Shown: positions 1-12,692 of the stretch, piece by piece
Layout of the letters: each line of letters begins with the position of its first letter
How positions within the stretch are numbered: position 1 is the stretch's first letter
Origin: Platycnemis pennipes
Lineage: Eukaryota; Arthropoda; Insecta; Odonata; Platycnemididae
Length of the DNA stretch: 64,000 nt
NCBI GenBank assembly: GCA_933228895.1
Contig: OW121850.1
Coordinates: 27,041,773 to 27,105,772 of the forward strand
Direction of reading: 5' to 3'
Position numbers and translations under genes: made by a program
Notes under the pieces: generated by a model
The model's database searches: none
What the model was told of the DNA's origin: nothing
Seen by the model: only the letters and a program-made list of their open reading frames with translations

Positions 1-3000
1 GAGGTTTATTTCATCTATGAATTCGAGACCAATATAGAATTCGAATGAGAACCATGCTTTTAAGTTTACGATATATTTGGGTGAATGTAATGCCATTGGC
101 AAAATAGTTGCAGCACTGAATCGTTAAACATACCTTTGAAAGTATAGAGATATTGCAGAAAGTACATGCCCTTAAATTGATGTATGAATATTTTTGACTC
201 TTCAACTACCACCTTAATAAAATATTAGAATTAAATTATTTTGTAATGTGAGTTAAATATTATTTTAGGCTAAAATAAGTGGTATACTGCATTGGTATTA
301 ACATTTATCCTTACGCTAGATATGCCATTAGCATAAGATAATCGATGATTCTATGCATTTTCTCTTTTCATGTGCAGTCTTTTCCTTTTTCTGCTGTCAA
401 CAGAAGAACAATATTATCATTTTCCTTAACAATGTTAATCATCATTTTCCTTCTTCGCTATATTTTTAACGAAATTGCTTCTTGCAAGTCTCAACACAAT
501 TTTCAAGGATTTTCTGCAAATACACGCTGCAGTTAGCTCTAGGCTCACAAAGATGAAACAACTATTTATGAATATAAGGTTATCCAACCGAAAGTAATTT
601 AAAAATATAGCTGTCACGGCATCAATAATTCCTGAAATTTTAATATCTCACCAACTGGATCCAAACATTAGCTCTAGCCTAATTTAAACGTTGCTAATAA
701 TGAAAGGATGTGAATTACTGCGTTAGTCTACATGATAGTACATACAATTCACCCACAATGCTTGCTATGTAATGCATTCATCCAGGCTCTCATAAAAGAA
801 ACATCAGCACTATTTTTAACGCTATTACTTAGTGGCAATTTTTTTCCAGCAGACTACATTAGAACGTGATTTGATTTAACAAGCATCAATCAAACTTCCC
901 AAAATATAATGGTCAAAATTTAAAAATTCTCTCTCTTTTGCTATGAATGCTAAAATTACTTTGGCTTCGGCAAAGTAGTCACATAAAAAATAATTGTATG
1001 CCAGGCGGAAATTGGATTTAGAACGATGAAGACTGACATTACATCAAGTATAGCTTAAATATCCCCTCTAAAGGTGCAACGTGACTCAGGTAAATTAACC
1101 ACCGGTTCCGTAACAAAGCTTGCGTCCACATTAATACCGCTTGAAAGCGTCTCATACGACGGTTGACCGCAGTAGGAGCCACCAGTAAATGTAGGCTCTA
1201 CATTGTAGAGCCCATTTCAAACATGCAGACTGCCGAGACGTATTGTCTTGAGCAGAAGGGAAACTAACTACGGGGTGACTTGATAATTCATCTGAGTCCA
1301 CCAAAGGGACTATATTTACTCCTCGATAGCTAGTTAAGACCCCTCCTTACCCTGCTCAATTCCTTAGAATCAATACGTCGTACGAGGACATCTGGAGGGA
1401 AAGGCAAACTAGAAGTTTGCCTAAATCACTTCTGTGAAATCTATGCTTGCTATCTTAAAGCGCCGATTCTAAGGAACATTCACGAAAGCAGCAAATCAAT
1501 ATGAATCCCTTTGTCCTACAACCTGAATGAGGCTACAAAGGATGGGGGATACGTCTTGAAACTAGATATTCAGTTAGATTAACAGAGCATAGCTGAATAA
1601 GGTAGAAATGTTTGAATTATAAGAAATGGAACAAAATGGTTACGGAAACATTATATTTTATTTGCATCTAAATATGGATTAAGTCATAAATACGATGCAC
1701 GTCTATGCATAATTATTAGTATTTGTCGTAAACTCAAAAAGAAAATGGATAGGGTCCTAAAAGTCATTCCCGTAATATGCTCCTCTTCATAATTTAAGTA
1801 ATGCAAGCACTGGTTAACTGTCGTAACGACTTTTGAAAACCCAAAATAAGCATTATTTCACCTAGAAATATGCTAAAATCTATACGATTTTGGGAAAAAA
1901 TCCTTTTAAAAATAACATGACTCTAAATGAATGGAATCATTGATTAATCATATATTCATAATTTTAGGCATCGGTTTTTAGGTGCTCCAACAGCCAGCAT
2001 TATTTGGCACTGTCTAACTCCTGATCTTAATCCTGCATCCATGCCATAGGCGGGATTTGTACGCACAACTTTTCAAATGCCGGGCAGAGCGTTACTATTG
2101 AAACTGACACCCACAATTTACAATATTATTAACAGGATAGAATAACCTCCTCAGGTTCGCTACACGGGGACGTGACGGCCAGCTACAAAGGTTTCTAACC
2201 AAGAAGCTAGAAGTGTGAGTGAGGACTATATTTATCTCAGGGTCCGTCTCCTCACACATTGCTCCGGCCGTACCTATCCCCGTACAAGTCCAATCTTAAA
2301 AAAGAATTTCTCAACTTAGCGTAAACCCCATTCACCCACCTTTCCCTTCATGAGTCCTCTTCCACGCCTTCCTACCGCTCCAGAGACCGACCTGCATTGG
2401 TACAGCGGGGGAAAATAGCTCTGGATTTGTGCATGGGGAATCCTATGGCTGCCGTGATGCGGGCTCGGATTGAGAGACGACTTTTGCGCTCCACGAAATT
2501 CAGAGGCAGGAAAGAAGGGACGGGGTCTTACCAAGGCTGGTAGATGAAGATAAAACGGGTGAAAGGGTGAGTCAGAGGAGCAGAAGATACCAAGAAGGCG
2601 GGATGGAGGCTGCAAGTATTGTTAACATTATAGAAGATGCTAAACCGAATTAGCAGCCAAATAACGTCATTATCATAACTCTGTTCCTAATCGAAAATAA
2701 CATCGGTTCTTGATACACATAATACTCGTGATACTTCCCCATTATTTTCGAGTCATTATGATAAAAGGATAAAATTTATTATAGAGATGTGACAACGTAC
2801 AAGCCGATACAGCCCAAAGTAAAATGGCCTGCCTAAAGGCGATGACCACAATTGCTATGTGATGGCTGTAATGCTAAATTCAAGGGCATGAAAAGTATGG
2901 CTACATCAAGGTGGTCTCATAAAAGAAGATATAAAAAGAAAATAAGAAGATTTTAGTTATGCTGCTCCGGATTGGAACCAGACCACCTTAACCTACAATT

Positions 3001-4850
3001 GAATTTTTAATCACATTAAGAGCAACCACGATATGATGAAAATAATTCAAATTTTAAGGTGAAGCATATTTTAATTGACAGCTGAAACCATTGCTAACTA
3101 CAAGCAATATTAAAAATACTAAGTAGAGGATAAAATGGTCAGCAATACGACCTTAGAAATATTAACCTGGTAACATAATTTTTGAATTAGCTAGGCTGTA
3201 CTCAACGGTTCCAGTGCAACTATCATAACCGACTAAATCTGTCTCAAATATATTTTGTGGATTACTTAAAGGCAGAAAAATGACCAAGGATGTCGATGAA
3301 GTGTAAAACTGAAATACTAATACTACTGTAAGTAAATGATAGTTATCAAGTAGTTTGTGGAGTTTATTTCATTGCATTGATATTATGAGGATATATTTCT
3401 TAATGAAAATATTATATATACCAAATTTTGTATGCAATTTAGATTGATGACTAATTTTATCATCGAATGTTTTATCTTCAAAATTTGTTACTGTATTTTT
3501 GGCAACAAACAATTAATACCACAAAAAAACCCTCATTAAGTAAAATGCGTTTAGGAATACTGCGTAGAGTCCAATGTTGTTTTGTTACATGGAACTAAAA
3601 ATTCGATATTTTTGTGAGGGTGTGCTAGAACGCATTATTAGAATGACAGGTATTACCGATAATGAAAAGGTTAGCGGCGAATGTTCTATACTGATGGGTT
3701 CCTGTATCCCTACTACACCTTCCTAACTACATTTTTTTTGCTCTCAACTAACTCTACTGACCACCACAGTCTGATTTTTCTCTCGCCGATTTTTGCGGAA
3801 GAAAACGTGACGGGGCGAGTGGTTCTCATCCGCCAGACAAGGCACAACAGGTAGACGACCCTCATTTTTCCATGGCCTTCATTTTTCTTCACATGCTCTG
3901 ATGGACTGCCACACTATTGTTAAATCACCACGGATCTGTGAACCATCGCTATGGAACAACTAAGACGGCATTAATTTATTGATAGTTTTCTACATTTGAA
4001 GGTACGTTTTGATTGAGTGTCCCAACTCTTCTTTGGATTGAATTTATCCAATAGCTCCATTCCTATGCTGCTGCCCTCTTCAGGTTGGCACATTTCTAAT
4101 TTCCACTCATGCTATCCATATATAAATTATATTTTCACTTTCTTTCTCGTCCTCACCCCGTATTCCACTACCCCCATTCCCACATTATCCATTTTCCTCA
4201 ACATTTCTAAGTATTCCAAGTTTTCTAATCCTCCTTCCTGGGTGTGCAGGTCTTATATTCGTGCAAATTCACGCAACATATTAGGATTTTCAATATTCCT
4301 CTCCTGACATCCCAGCCCTAAACTCACACCGTAAGTTCTCCTCTGCCCGTTAATGCCTGTAGAGAAAAAGCATGTCTGTTTATTAATACCATTACAACTA
4401 CGACCCCTTTCGTGTAGTATTCATTCTTTTAGACTATGTTTTAATTGGTTTTACTATTATATTATACATATTTATGGCGATTCTTTGGCAAAGCCGCGGA
4501 TTAGGAGAGCACGCCAACCACCACACGTCTCAAGTAAGGTTCAGCCGCGGAACCTTCACTATACCTGAATTCTAGTGATTTTTTGCCAGCCTCCAAGAAT
4601 CATAGACGGGTGCGAAATCCACATTTCGCACAGAAGTACGAGAAGAAAATAAATACATGTTCAATTGATCAAAAAAAGCTTTCCTTACGTCTTCAGACAT
4701 CTAAGAAGTATTTATAACAGCGGAAATAATGATTACGCAAGGTCACTTAAAGGTGGTCGGCATTGGGGATAATAATCTTCAGATATGTTCTACCAACATG
4801 CGCAAACAGATAAAGTAAGTGCGTACGATAGATACTTATCAGTTACGCAA
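1..4850. other. Unassigned AT-rich DNA with no recognisable gene
   Basis: All open frames here are short (99 codons or fewer) and none has a sequence I recognise. The frame at 4017-4307 (+) is pyrimidine-rich and looks like chance. A somewhat GC-richer patch lies at 2320-2620. The stem-loops at 1194-1476 are listed separately. An imperfect inverted repeat joins about 2159-2180 to 2268-2288. I see nothing else that can be supported. Confidence 0.6.
1194..1476. repeat. Cluster of perfect short inverted repeats
   Basis: Three perfect stem-loops lie close together. One is a palindrome at 1194-1212 with two 9-base arms around one base. A second, at 1403-1421, has two 8-base arms around AGA. A third pairs TTCCTTAGAATC at 1360-1371 with its exact complement at 1465-1476 and encloses the second. 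This could be a foldback-type mobile-element relic or a structured transcript. No coding frame accompanies it. Confidence 0.45.
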
Positions 4851-5340
4851 CCGATGACATCTTGGTATCTGTGAGGAATGGAGGGTTTTTGAATGTGTTA
4901 GACTAGCATTAAGAACATTTTTCGAACGTACTGCGTAGAAAGCTCGTAGAAGGGAACTAACTGCAGGTTCTTCGAGTGGGAGCCTAATGAGGAGACGGGT
5001 TAAAAGTCTGAAACGAAGCGTGACACTGTACCTATGGCGTAGAAATATGGACTTTAAAGGAAGAAAATGAAAATAGACGCATGCATTTTGAGAGATGTGG
5101 GTTCGAGAGAGGTTGGAGAAGGTAAGGTGGGTAGAAGTAAAGACGAACGTGGAAGTGCTTGATATGGTGAAGGAAGAAAGACAGTTTACTGAGAAAATCA
5201 GGAGAAAGGAGCAGGAGTCGATGAAGCAGGTTTTAAGTGGTGTTTTGAAGGACGTGATAAAGGGAGAACTTAGGTAAGTGAGGAAGAGTAAGGAGAGCAA
5301 CGAAGAGCTTGGAGAGAATAGAGACAGCAGGAAAACTAAA
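4850..5340 (+). pseudogene. Decayed 3' fragment of an RTE-like LINE reverse transcriptase
   Basis: The translated remains match, piece by piece, the C-terminal part of the LINE at 44497-45042. Near 5030-5095 there is a TLKEENEN-type segment corresponding to ALRKEDENR. At 5095-5277 there is a 60-codon open stretch (residues LEKVRWVEVKTNVEVLDMV) corresponding to MEKIKWVERKTNDEVLKLV. Stops and frame changes interrupt it upstream, so it is an old, 5'-truncated, non-functional copy. It lacks the catalytic palm domain. The 3' limit is blurred by divergence. The family assignment rests on similarity to the copy in this same window. Confidence 0.7.
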
Positions 5341-5977
5341 GAATGACTTCATATGACGGATGGAGGAGGAGACGAAAGTCGTAGGAGGAAGTTACTACCA
5401 ATCAATAGCTGCCTTTACCGGTTTGTTAAAAGGTATTATCATAGGATTTTCAGTGTATCAGAAAATAATTAGGTTAGGAATTGTTTCCAGAACGCAGGTG
5501 AAGATACCGATCAAACCTTCTACACACATCTATAACGGATAAGGTAACTGAAAATATTTGATATACCTATATTTTGAGAACCCATAGTTATTATTTTAGA
5601 TTTTATCAAATAAAAAATATTGGAGAGATTAATTGCCGTAAAGATCTATTTACAATGTTTTTCCCATGCACAAGAAGAATACATAATTGGCAGAATTGCA
5701 AAAGTAAAAGTGAATTTTTAGGTAGGTGAAATATTGTTACGAAAATCTGAAGTGCATGATGCATATTTAACATTACTAACCCACGCATGGTAGGAATGTA
5801 CACAAAAATATATTCTGAAAATTCCCTACTAGCCATTAGTCTCTTCATTAATACTCATTTACTGCAGATAGTAGGTAACCATCTAGTTGCAAGTTACTCT
5901 AATATCTAACATGTTTCCATCGATTAGTAGCACCGAAGCTCCTAGTTACGTGTAAGCAATGCATGATTGCTGATCTT
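5340..5977. other. Unassigned DNA
   Basis: No frame over 80 codons and no recognisable protein, RNA or repeat. It lies between an RTE-like fragment and a CR1-like LINE tail. Confidence 0.55.
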
Positions 5978-6035
5978 CACCCCTGCCACACACCCTCGCG
6001 GTGCCTCACAGAGTATTACGCAAATGTAGATGTAC
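5978..6035 (+). repeat. CR1-like LINE 3' tail (solo)
   Basis: It contains the conserved tail seen after the LINE at 19.5-22.7 kb: CTGCCACACACCCTCGCGGT, a decayed GCAGGG arm (here ACAGAG), then a short GATGTA run. No coding remains can be read upstream, so this is a severely 5'-truncated copy. The arm mismatches mark it as an old copy. Confidence 0.75.
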
Positions 6036-7060
6036 CCTATTGTCTGCCGAGAGGTAACGCACTTCAAATCTGCCTCTGCGCTATCCTATTTATTGAAGCA
6101 TAGTATAGTAAGTATATATTAAGGCCAAAAACCACGATCTTCAAATCGAAGGGAACCTAGCTAGCTGCTAAATTTCAGTACCTGCCAAAGAAACACCAAC
6201 TCCTTATCAATGAGTCTTGTAGGAGAAGACTGTGAGAATGAGAGACGCTGGAATGAACAGGTCTCCCACATGCACAACCCACCGCTACATATCTAGCAGC
6301 ACGTAGTAGACATCATTTGAACCCGGATTCCCCACCGTGCTCTGCAAAGACTCGCACCATCAAAGCTGTCCGCCTGCTCCCATGGGTTTCGATTCCGGCC
6401 GCGCAGTAGGTGGCGTCGCAAAAGGACGGATGTTTCTGGCTCTAGGGATTTAAGTTGAGTGCACCCGTCCGTTGGAGTGACATTCAGGCGCGAGTAAACT
6501 TCACCTTTTCAGAACCCCCGAGCTGGTAAATGCACCTTGAATGGTTAAAATTCGGTGCAAGAACTACCTGACAAAAGAGGGCGTCGTTTTTCTGAGACAT
6601 TACTCGTATTCTTCCTCCATCTGGAGGGAATATTTTATGAGACGCCACCAGACCACGGTTGCATGACCTGTCAGGTCATGACGCCATGCAGGGTGGAACA
6701 TCCTTTCATAGACATTGATACGGTCTATAGGTAGAGGTACATTTTATGACGCACTGTGATAGAATTAGAGATGATTCTGACCACAATATTTTAAAAGAAA
6801 TATTAGGTCAGCGTACCAATTTGTTATTAACTGGATAAATTTTGAATCTTCCCTTTCTGGAAATGCAGTGAGTAAGAATCTACAATTATCTATCCCATCA
6901 TAGTATTCTAGTGGGAGATTTTTGGTTTGGTTCTGTTGGTTGGTTACGAGCTAATTAACCAATAATAGAAGTATTTAACTGAGCAAAATGTCATGAATGT
7001 CTTACCATTTTTGAATGCGGTGGCGGTCACGTTCACGGTAGTCGATGAAAATCTAAGTCA
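6036..7060. other. Unassigned DNA with one nuclear-receptor-like palindrome
   Basis: No coding region is supported. A perfect 19-base palindrome at 6662-6680 (CATGACCTGTCAGGTCATG) carries everted TGACCT/AGGTCA half-sites with a 3-base spacer. A GC-richer patch lies around 6240-6560. Confidence 0.5.
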
Positions 7061-7372
7061 TCATCATTGGTCAACAATCCTAGGATTGGTTTGACGCAGC
7101 TTTCCACTCGATTCTTCTATCGGCCAACCTTTTCATTGTGACGTAATTCTTCTCTTTTACATTATTCACAGCCTGTTCCATGTATCTCATACGAGGCCTG
7201 CCCTTTCCAATCTTCCCGTTCACTTTTTCCTCGACGATAGTCTTCATCAGGCCATCATGTCTCAAGATATGGCCGATTAACTTTTCCCTTCTTTTTTTAG
7301 AGTTGTCAACAGACTTCTCTTTTCTCCTACTCTTCTAAGCACTTCTTCATTCCTTACTTGGTCAAAAAAATC
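7060..7372 (-). pseudogene. RTE-like LINE reverse transcriptase C-terminal fragment, copy A
   Basis: The minus strand encodes MRHDGLMKTIVEEKV and GKGRPRMRYMEQ (open from 7265 to 7080). Upstream, separated by a frame change, are NEEVLRRVGEKRSLL-type residues near 7280-7350. The same segment recurs at 31541-31871 (minus) and 60870-61335 (plus), so this is a family of 5'-truncated LINE copies. Only the region downstream of the reverse transcriptase palm is present, so it cannot have activity. The 3' end is a short ATG-rich repeat around 7060. Confidence 0.8.
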
Positions 7373-10300
7373 CCCAATAATAATAATCCCCAGTAATAAA
7401 TTCCTGATTCAGCCAACTATACAGCCTTATGGTAAAATTTTCTCCTTCTTCTTCGTTGTTTTTATATGCATTCTTTAATATCTAATACTATTGTAAATAA
7501 ATACATTGTTACATATGCCTAACTCATTAATAAACCTTGTAGTCCGTCATAGATCCTTATATTTATTCATAGATATTAATCATTTATTTACAAGTTCTTG
7601 GTGAATTAATGACTGGTATGATTCGGTAATTATGTTCTGGTAGGGTAAATAATACTGCATATTTAGTGATGTCTCACACCCTACAGCAAACGCTCTCGCA
7701 GTGGCTTGCAGGCTACTACGTAAATACACATGTAAAAATGCTGGAGAATTATAGAGGCCACTACTACCCAAATCTGTCACTAAAATGCCTCTCTCATATA
7801 ATTTACCTTCTGATTTTCCTAAACGCCGACCTCAGTAAAATTCCTAGAGAGGATGTATCCAGAACACGCGTGGGAGTAGGTACCGTTTTCTTATAGCAAC
7901 AGTAAAAATACAATGCTCACAGAAGGCTATCGGGGTTGAAAAAGTCTTTCTAAAGGCCACCAAACCACCTATTCAAAAACAAAGTATCCAGATGAAGTCG
8001 ATCTTAAAATTTAAACAGGGAACTACTGAATTCCTTGATAAAATTACGATAATCTCGGGGGAAAAGTCCTTTTAGGTATTCTTTTGAGTCATTGCATTCA
8101 TGCTAAGCAAAAAGTTCACTAAGATAACGGCAGATTCTCTCATATTCAAGAATGACGGTTCCTTTCAAGTTCTGGGGACTTGCCTGAGAATTAAGACCTA
8201 GTTTCATCCTGTCGTTTCCACCTGCTGGATTAAAGTAGTGTCAGAAACACAAAGTATAGGGATCCCTTTTGATATCATACGGAGTAGACTATATTTTCTT
8301 TTCTACAATTGTCAAATAGAACCTATCATTTATCAGAAGTTCAAGATACACCTTCTTAATGGAGTTTCTTATAGATCGCTTTCTCCTACTCTAGGCAGAA
8401 AAACCAATCTCCACATTCAAGCACTTTTCCTAGAGTTATATATCATTTCCTAAACGACTTTTGAACGCGTGAATACTTACCACGTTCTTTAAATCATTTC
8501 ACAATTCATTATCAACACATGGAGTTCTTATCTTTATGTGTGTTCTATAACATTTCGAATAGCAGCTAACGAGATAAAAATATTGTTTGCGAGATGTACA
8601 CAAAAAAGCTTTTTTGCATATTTAATCCTAATTTTCGCGATTTTTTTATGCAATTTTCTTGAACCTACCCTAAAATTTAAATATCATGAAAGAGATACCA
8701 GATACATTTTTAAGGACTTATATGCCCAAGGAAAAACAATTGATGGAATAAAATGTCAGCATTTGAATATTATTTCTTGATTTTTCAGCTTAAAAATTCT
8801 ACGCTTAATTACATCTCAACATGTTTACCACACGAAGGTAAATAATTAAAAAGAATTCTTCTCTTTTCGCTTATTTCAATGGTCTTGTGGCTCACTGCCC
8901 ACCGATTGTGAGCATGCACAGCGGTAAGAGGAAACTTCCGTCCATACAAAATGTATTCTCCTCGTTAAAACACCGATTCCCGTCATATCACTGAAGTTGA
9001 TGAACATTAGACCCGGATGGGGGTTGGATGGGTGGCCCTTCTTCATATCCCTATCGCGGAACGCTTGTCCCCTGGCTGCAAGAGGCGGGCAGGTAAAATG
9101 TGGGCTACTACATGGAGATTAAAAGGGGTATAAGTACCAATGGTGCTCCATAAGGTCCACGTCAACCCCCTTTATTTGCAAATATAATTACAAGATGGCC
9201 TATGCTCTATAATCGCTTTCATCAAAAAAGTGTGCACAAGGAAATAAGATGAGAGCATATCATTAATTAATAGAATAAAATCTGGAACCGACATTGAACA
9301 TGAGGTGACGATTCCTAAATAGTCTTTCCTCAAAAATTAGTGAAACCCATGCAAGCAAGTTTCATTGTCCCATTATGACCAATTGATTGAACATTGAAGC
9401 GGATGACTGCTTCGAGGCAGAAATCAAATTCGTGAATTCTGTTCCATGACAGGAGGGCAACCACCGCTGGGTTCAACCATAATTTATCACAGGCTTACAT
9501 GAGCTCTTGAATTGAATAAAAAAACTCTTAATAACATGCAGGAGAAAAAGAAACAAATCAATCTTTCCCCTTGACTCGATTACTCTTATTTCAAAAATTG
9601 TTAAATAGCATTCGTTGACTGGCTTTCCATCCTAAATGAAAAGTGTTTTTCAGGATATCCTTTCCACTTCCCTTCATTTCAAGAGAAACATAATTTTTCG
9701 CCGTACGGGAATTATTTGGCATTTATATCAACATTCCATTCTTTTCCATCCTCTCTATCAAATCGTCTTGTGATTCAGTCACATTTTTCTTACTTCTCCC
9801 GTCGTCTCCTGCCAAGCAAAACTTCTAAGTCCTTGAAGTACTCTAAAAGCTACCAAAACGATGCGTGGAATGGCTTGAATAATCAAGAACATGCCATAGA
9901 TTGCCATTTTTCAACGTCTGATATACTAACTAAGCTGTCTTTCTGCACATGTGTCGAAAACAGAGCTTTGCATTAATGTATTTTTCTATTGAATAGTCTT
10001 ATGGGGAACTCAGAGCAAAATAAATCATTCATAAATGTATTTATTCATGCATTCATGAACAAATGGGTACTATTAAATTAGAGTGTGTAAAAATATGCGT
10101 TAATTATGCATTCAACATGCATAAATGACAAAATTGATGCATGGGAGCGGACAAAATTTAATGAGTTAGGCTCAATTCATTTATGCTCAAATTCATTGAA
10201 AAGTTAATGTTAATTACTTATTATTCCAATAAAATATATACGGGTGCAGTTAACAAGAGTTAAATTATAAAAACGGGTTTCAGAGCACTCTATCTGAATC

Positions 10301-10915
10301 AAATCTGTATTTGCAAATATAATGTTGAGTATGTCCGCAGCAAATTGGCTATTTATTATTTTTGCCCAGCCTCTCTCCATGTATCGTTTTCTAGATTGCT
10401 ATTGTGTAGTTATACTTTTGGGAATATCTACGTATAAAAATCGCGTTAATTATTGTGACTCTATATTGAATTTGGTAGATAAACACACGTGATAAGCATT
10501 TTTACTCCTAAAACCTTCTGATTTTAATCCCACCAAATCAATGACGTAAAAATAAAATAAACAGGCTGATTTAAGGGAAATTACAGTAATAATGATACAG
10601 GGAGGGAGTGCTAAGATGTTCATGTTGGTAGAATTTTGAACTGTAGCGAAGAAGTAAGGTAAGGATTTATATAGAAGGCCTTAAGGACATTCATTTGGTT
10701 GATTAAATGTGACTAAGTAAGAAAGAATGAGTAAAAAAACAGTAGCATTTACGTCTACATGGAGAGACAGCATGATACTATGTGAGCCCACTCATTTATT
10801 CGAAGTGAATTATCAATCCACCGGTACCTAATGGCTCAAGAAAGTAAACTAATCCCCTGCAAAATGAACGCAGACCTCTTGCATGCTCTTGAGCTAAGGA
10901 TATCTCATTAAGTAT
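7373..10915. other. Unassigned AT-rich DNA
   Basis: The longest frames are 66-86 codons (for example 9716-9976 +) and resemble nothing I know. Around 10010-10200 the sequence is rich in imperfect ATTCAT/ATGCAT repeats. No RNA gene or mobile-element end is recognisable. Confidence 0.55.
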
Positions 10916-11640
10916 TCATGGAGGCGCGACGCTCCGTAGACGACGCCGGTAAATAAGTCGTAGACGCGGCAGATAAACGCGATAGGGCGGGAGAATTTGC
11001 GGGAATGGTCCGGCGTGAGTCCACATTGCGTTCCTCCGGCTTAATATTAAAGCAGTTGCCTTGTACGCGGAGGAAAAAGGGTATATAGGGTCTCGATCGG
11101 CGGAGAGTAACGGAGACTTACTTAAGGGAGTACTTAAGGGAATTGCGCAGGCCAGGGACAGTTGCGAGGGGTCAGTCCGTAGGGGTGGACCAGTCCGGAC
11201 TCCACAGTCTAATACCACTCAAGTCAACAACAGCTTTCGCGTTCTCCATTCTCTTCCCTTTCGCCTTTCCTCCCCCCGACAAGATTTTTATGGCCTAGGA
11301 GAGCGGCGGGACAGGGTTCGTGTCGGGTCAGCTGCGTCCGCACGGCAACGAGACGGGATGGACCTCAGCGATGGGGCGGAGTCTGCCCTTTAAAGCGATG
11401 GGCACTCGTCTCGCCACTCGCAGCCATGGCAACAGATTGCTCCGACCCCTTTCCCAGTTCAACCCCCTTCTGCACTAACCCCTCTCCCAACGTCATTCAA
11501 CTCCTCCACCCCTCCAGGGAACTCCCTGTTGCGCTCCTCGAGAGACGATACCAAGGGTATCCCTTTCCACTTGGATTATGCACTGTCCCTACGCTCTACA
11601 AACGCGAGGTACTAAGTGAATTGCTAAAAAAATGATTGGA
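10916..11640. promoter_or_regulatory. GC/CpG-rich island, possible promoter or first-exon region
   Basis: This segment stands out from its AT-rich surroundings by GC content and many CpG dinucleotides. It contains a TATATAGG-like box near 11081. It also carries two modest plus-strand open frames, 11061-11393 and 11426-11635; the latter starts in a good eukaryotic context (GCCATGG). Neither protein is recognisable, and no splice structure can be proved. It may be the 5' end of a host gene, a CpG-rich repeat, or chance. This is the best candidate for host regulatory sequence in the first 19 kb. Confidence 0.3.
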
Positions 11641-12507
11641 AATGAATAAAGAATTGGAAGAGGTTGAATTCTATCAAGGATGAAATATAAAGAAATTAAT
11701 ATAATGTACGTTTTGCACACCCTAAACAAAAGGCGCACGGTGAAATGGTTTGGGTGATTGACCTTATATTGAGACTACTGGAGCAAATATTAAAATATAT
11801 TAATGGTGCATCTAATACAATTAATTATTTGCGGAAAGATGCAGACAAAGAGGCTGGAACGTAGAGAAGAATGCGGAGGATACATGGGAAGGTAAAGATG
11901 GATAACCTCAAAGAATGATAGTTTACCTATTATTAAATGCTGAATACGAAAAATTCTAAGAAAATAATTCCTTTTCTTTTTGGTTGGAATTTTCTGAGGC
12001 AAAGTGTGATTAGGAATATATATGTCTAAGTGCCTCACAAACGTCGTTCGTAAGGGCTACGAAAAATTCAAGTGAATAAAAATCAGGAAATAAAAATTCT
12101 TCAATGTTCTGGATACGCTAACTATGCAAGTGAGCGTAAAAAGAAACTAGCAAATATTCAGTTTCCTTGGCCCACCGTTCCTCCACACCGTAGATTTCTC
12201 CATCTTTCCAGATACCCTGCCTTATCCTTTACGGACCAAATGACCACAGCTGTCAATCGCCAGCCCTAATTGTAGCAACAATAAAAAAGAGAAACAACTT
12301 CAGCCTGGACTCACCCTGAATCTACCATGAGGATCATTGCGGCTACCGTATTAAAGACAGATGACGACGTGCTCTCGTGCATCTCCCATAGCTATGAAAG
12401 TAAGAGAGCTCACATCAACCAATTATAATGTGTTCTTGGAATTTCACATCTCAAAGCAGGACCAGAACATTTTCTTATCAAATTTTATTTTTCCAAATTG
12501 TGCTTCA
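11641..12507. other. Unassigned DNA
   Basis: Only short frames (82 codons or fewer), none recognised. No repeat structure is evident until the tandem duplication that begins near 12510. Confidence 0.55.
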
Positions 12508-12509
12508 GA

Positions 12510-12692
12510 TATTAATTGGTAATTTAATTCAGACATTAAAACAATGAAGCCAATATATACTCGAATCAGCCAGTAGTGATCCACAGTCAACTCCGAAAAA
12601 TATTAATTGGCAATTTAATTCAAACATTAAAACAATGAAGTCAATATATACTCCAATCAGCCAGTAGTGATTCACAGTCAACTCCGAAAAAT
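12510..12692. repeat. 91-bp tandem duplication, two copies
   Basis: The unit starting TATTAATTGG at 12510 recurs at 12601 with a few substitutions (for example GGTAAT versus GGCAAT and GATCCA versus GATTCA). Both copies end with CAACTCCGAAAAA. The period is 91 bases. Only two copies are present, so this is a local duplication or a two-unit minisatellite. It has no coding content. Confidence 0.9.

Noticed and set aside
4017..4307. 96-codon frame at 4.0-4.3 kb as a membrane protein
   Set aside because: Hydrophobic residues arise from a pyrimidine-rich tract; no recognisable motif or conserved start.
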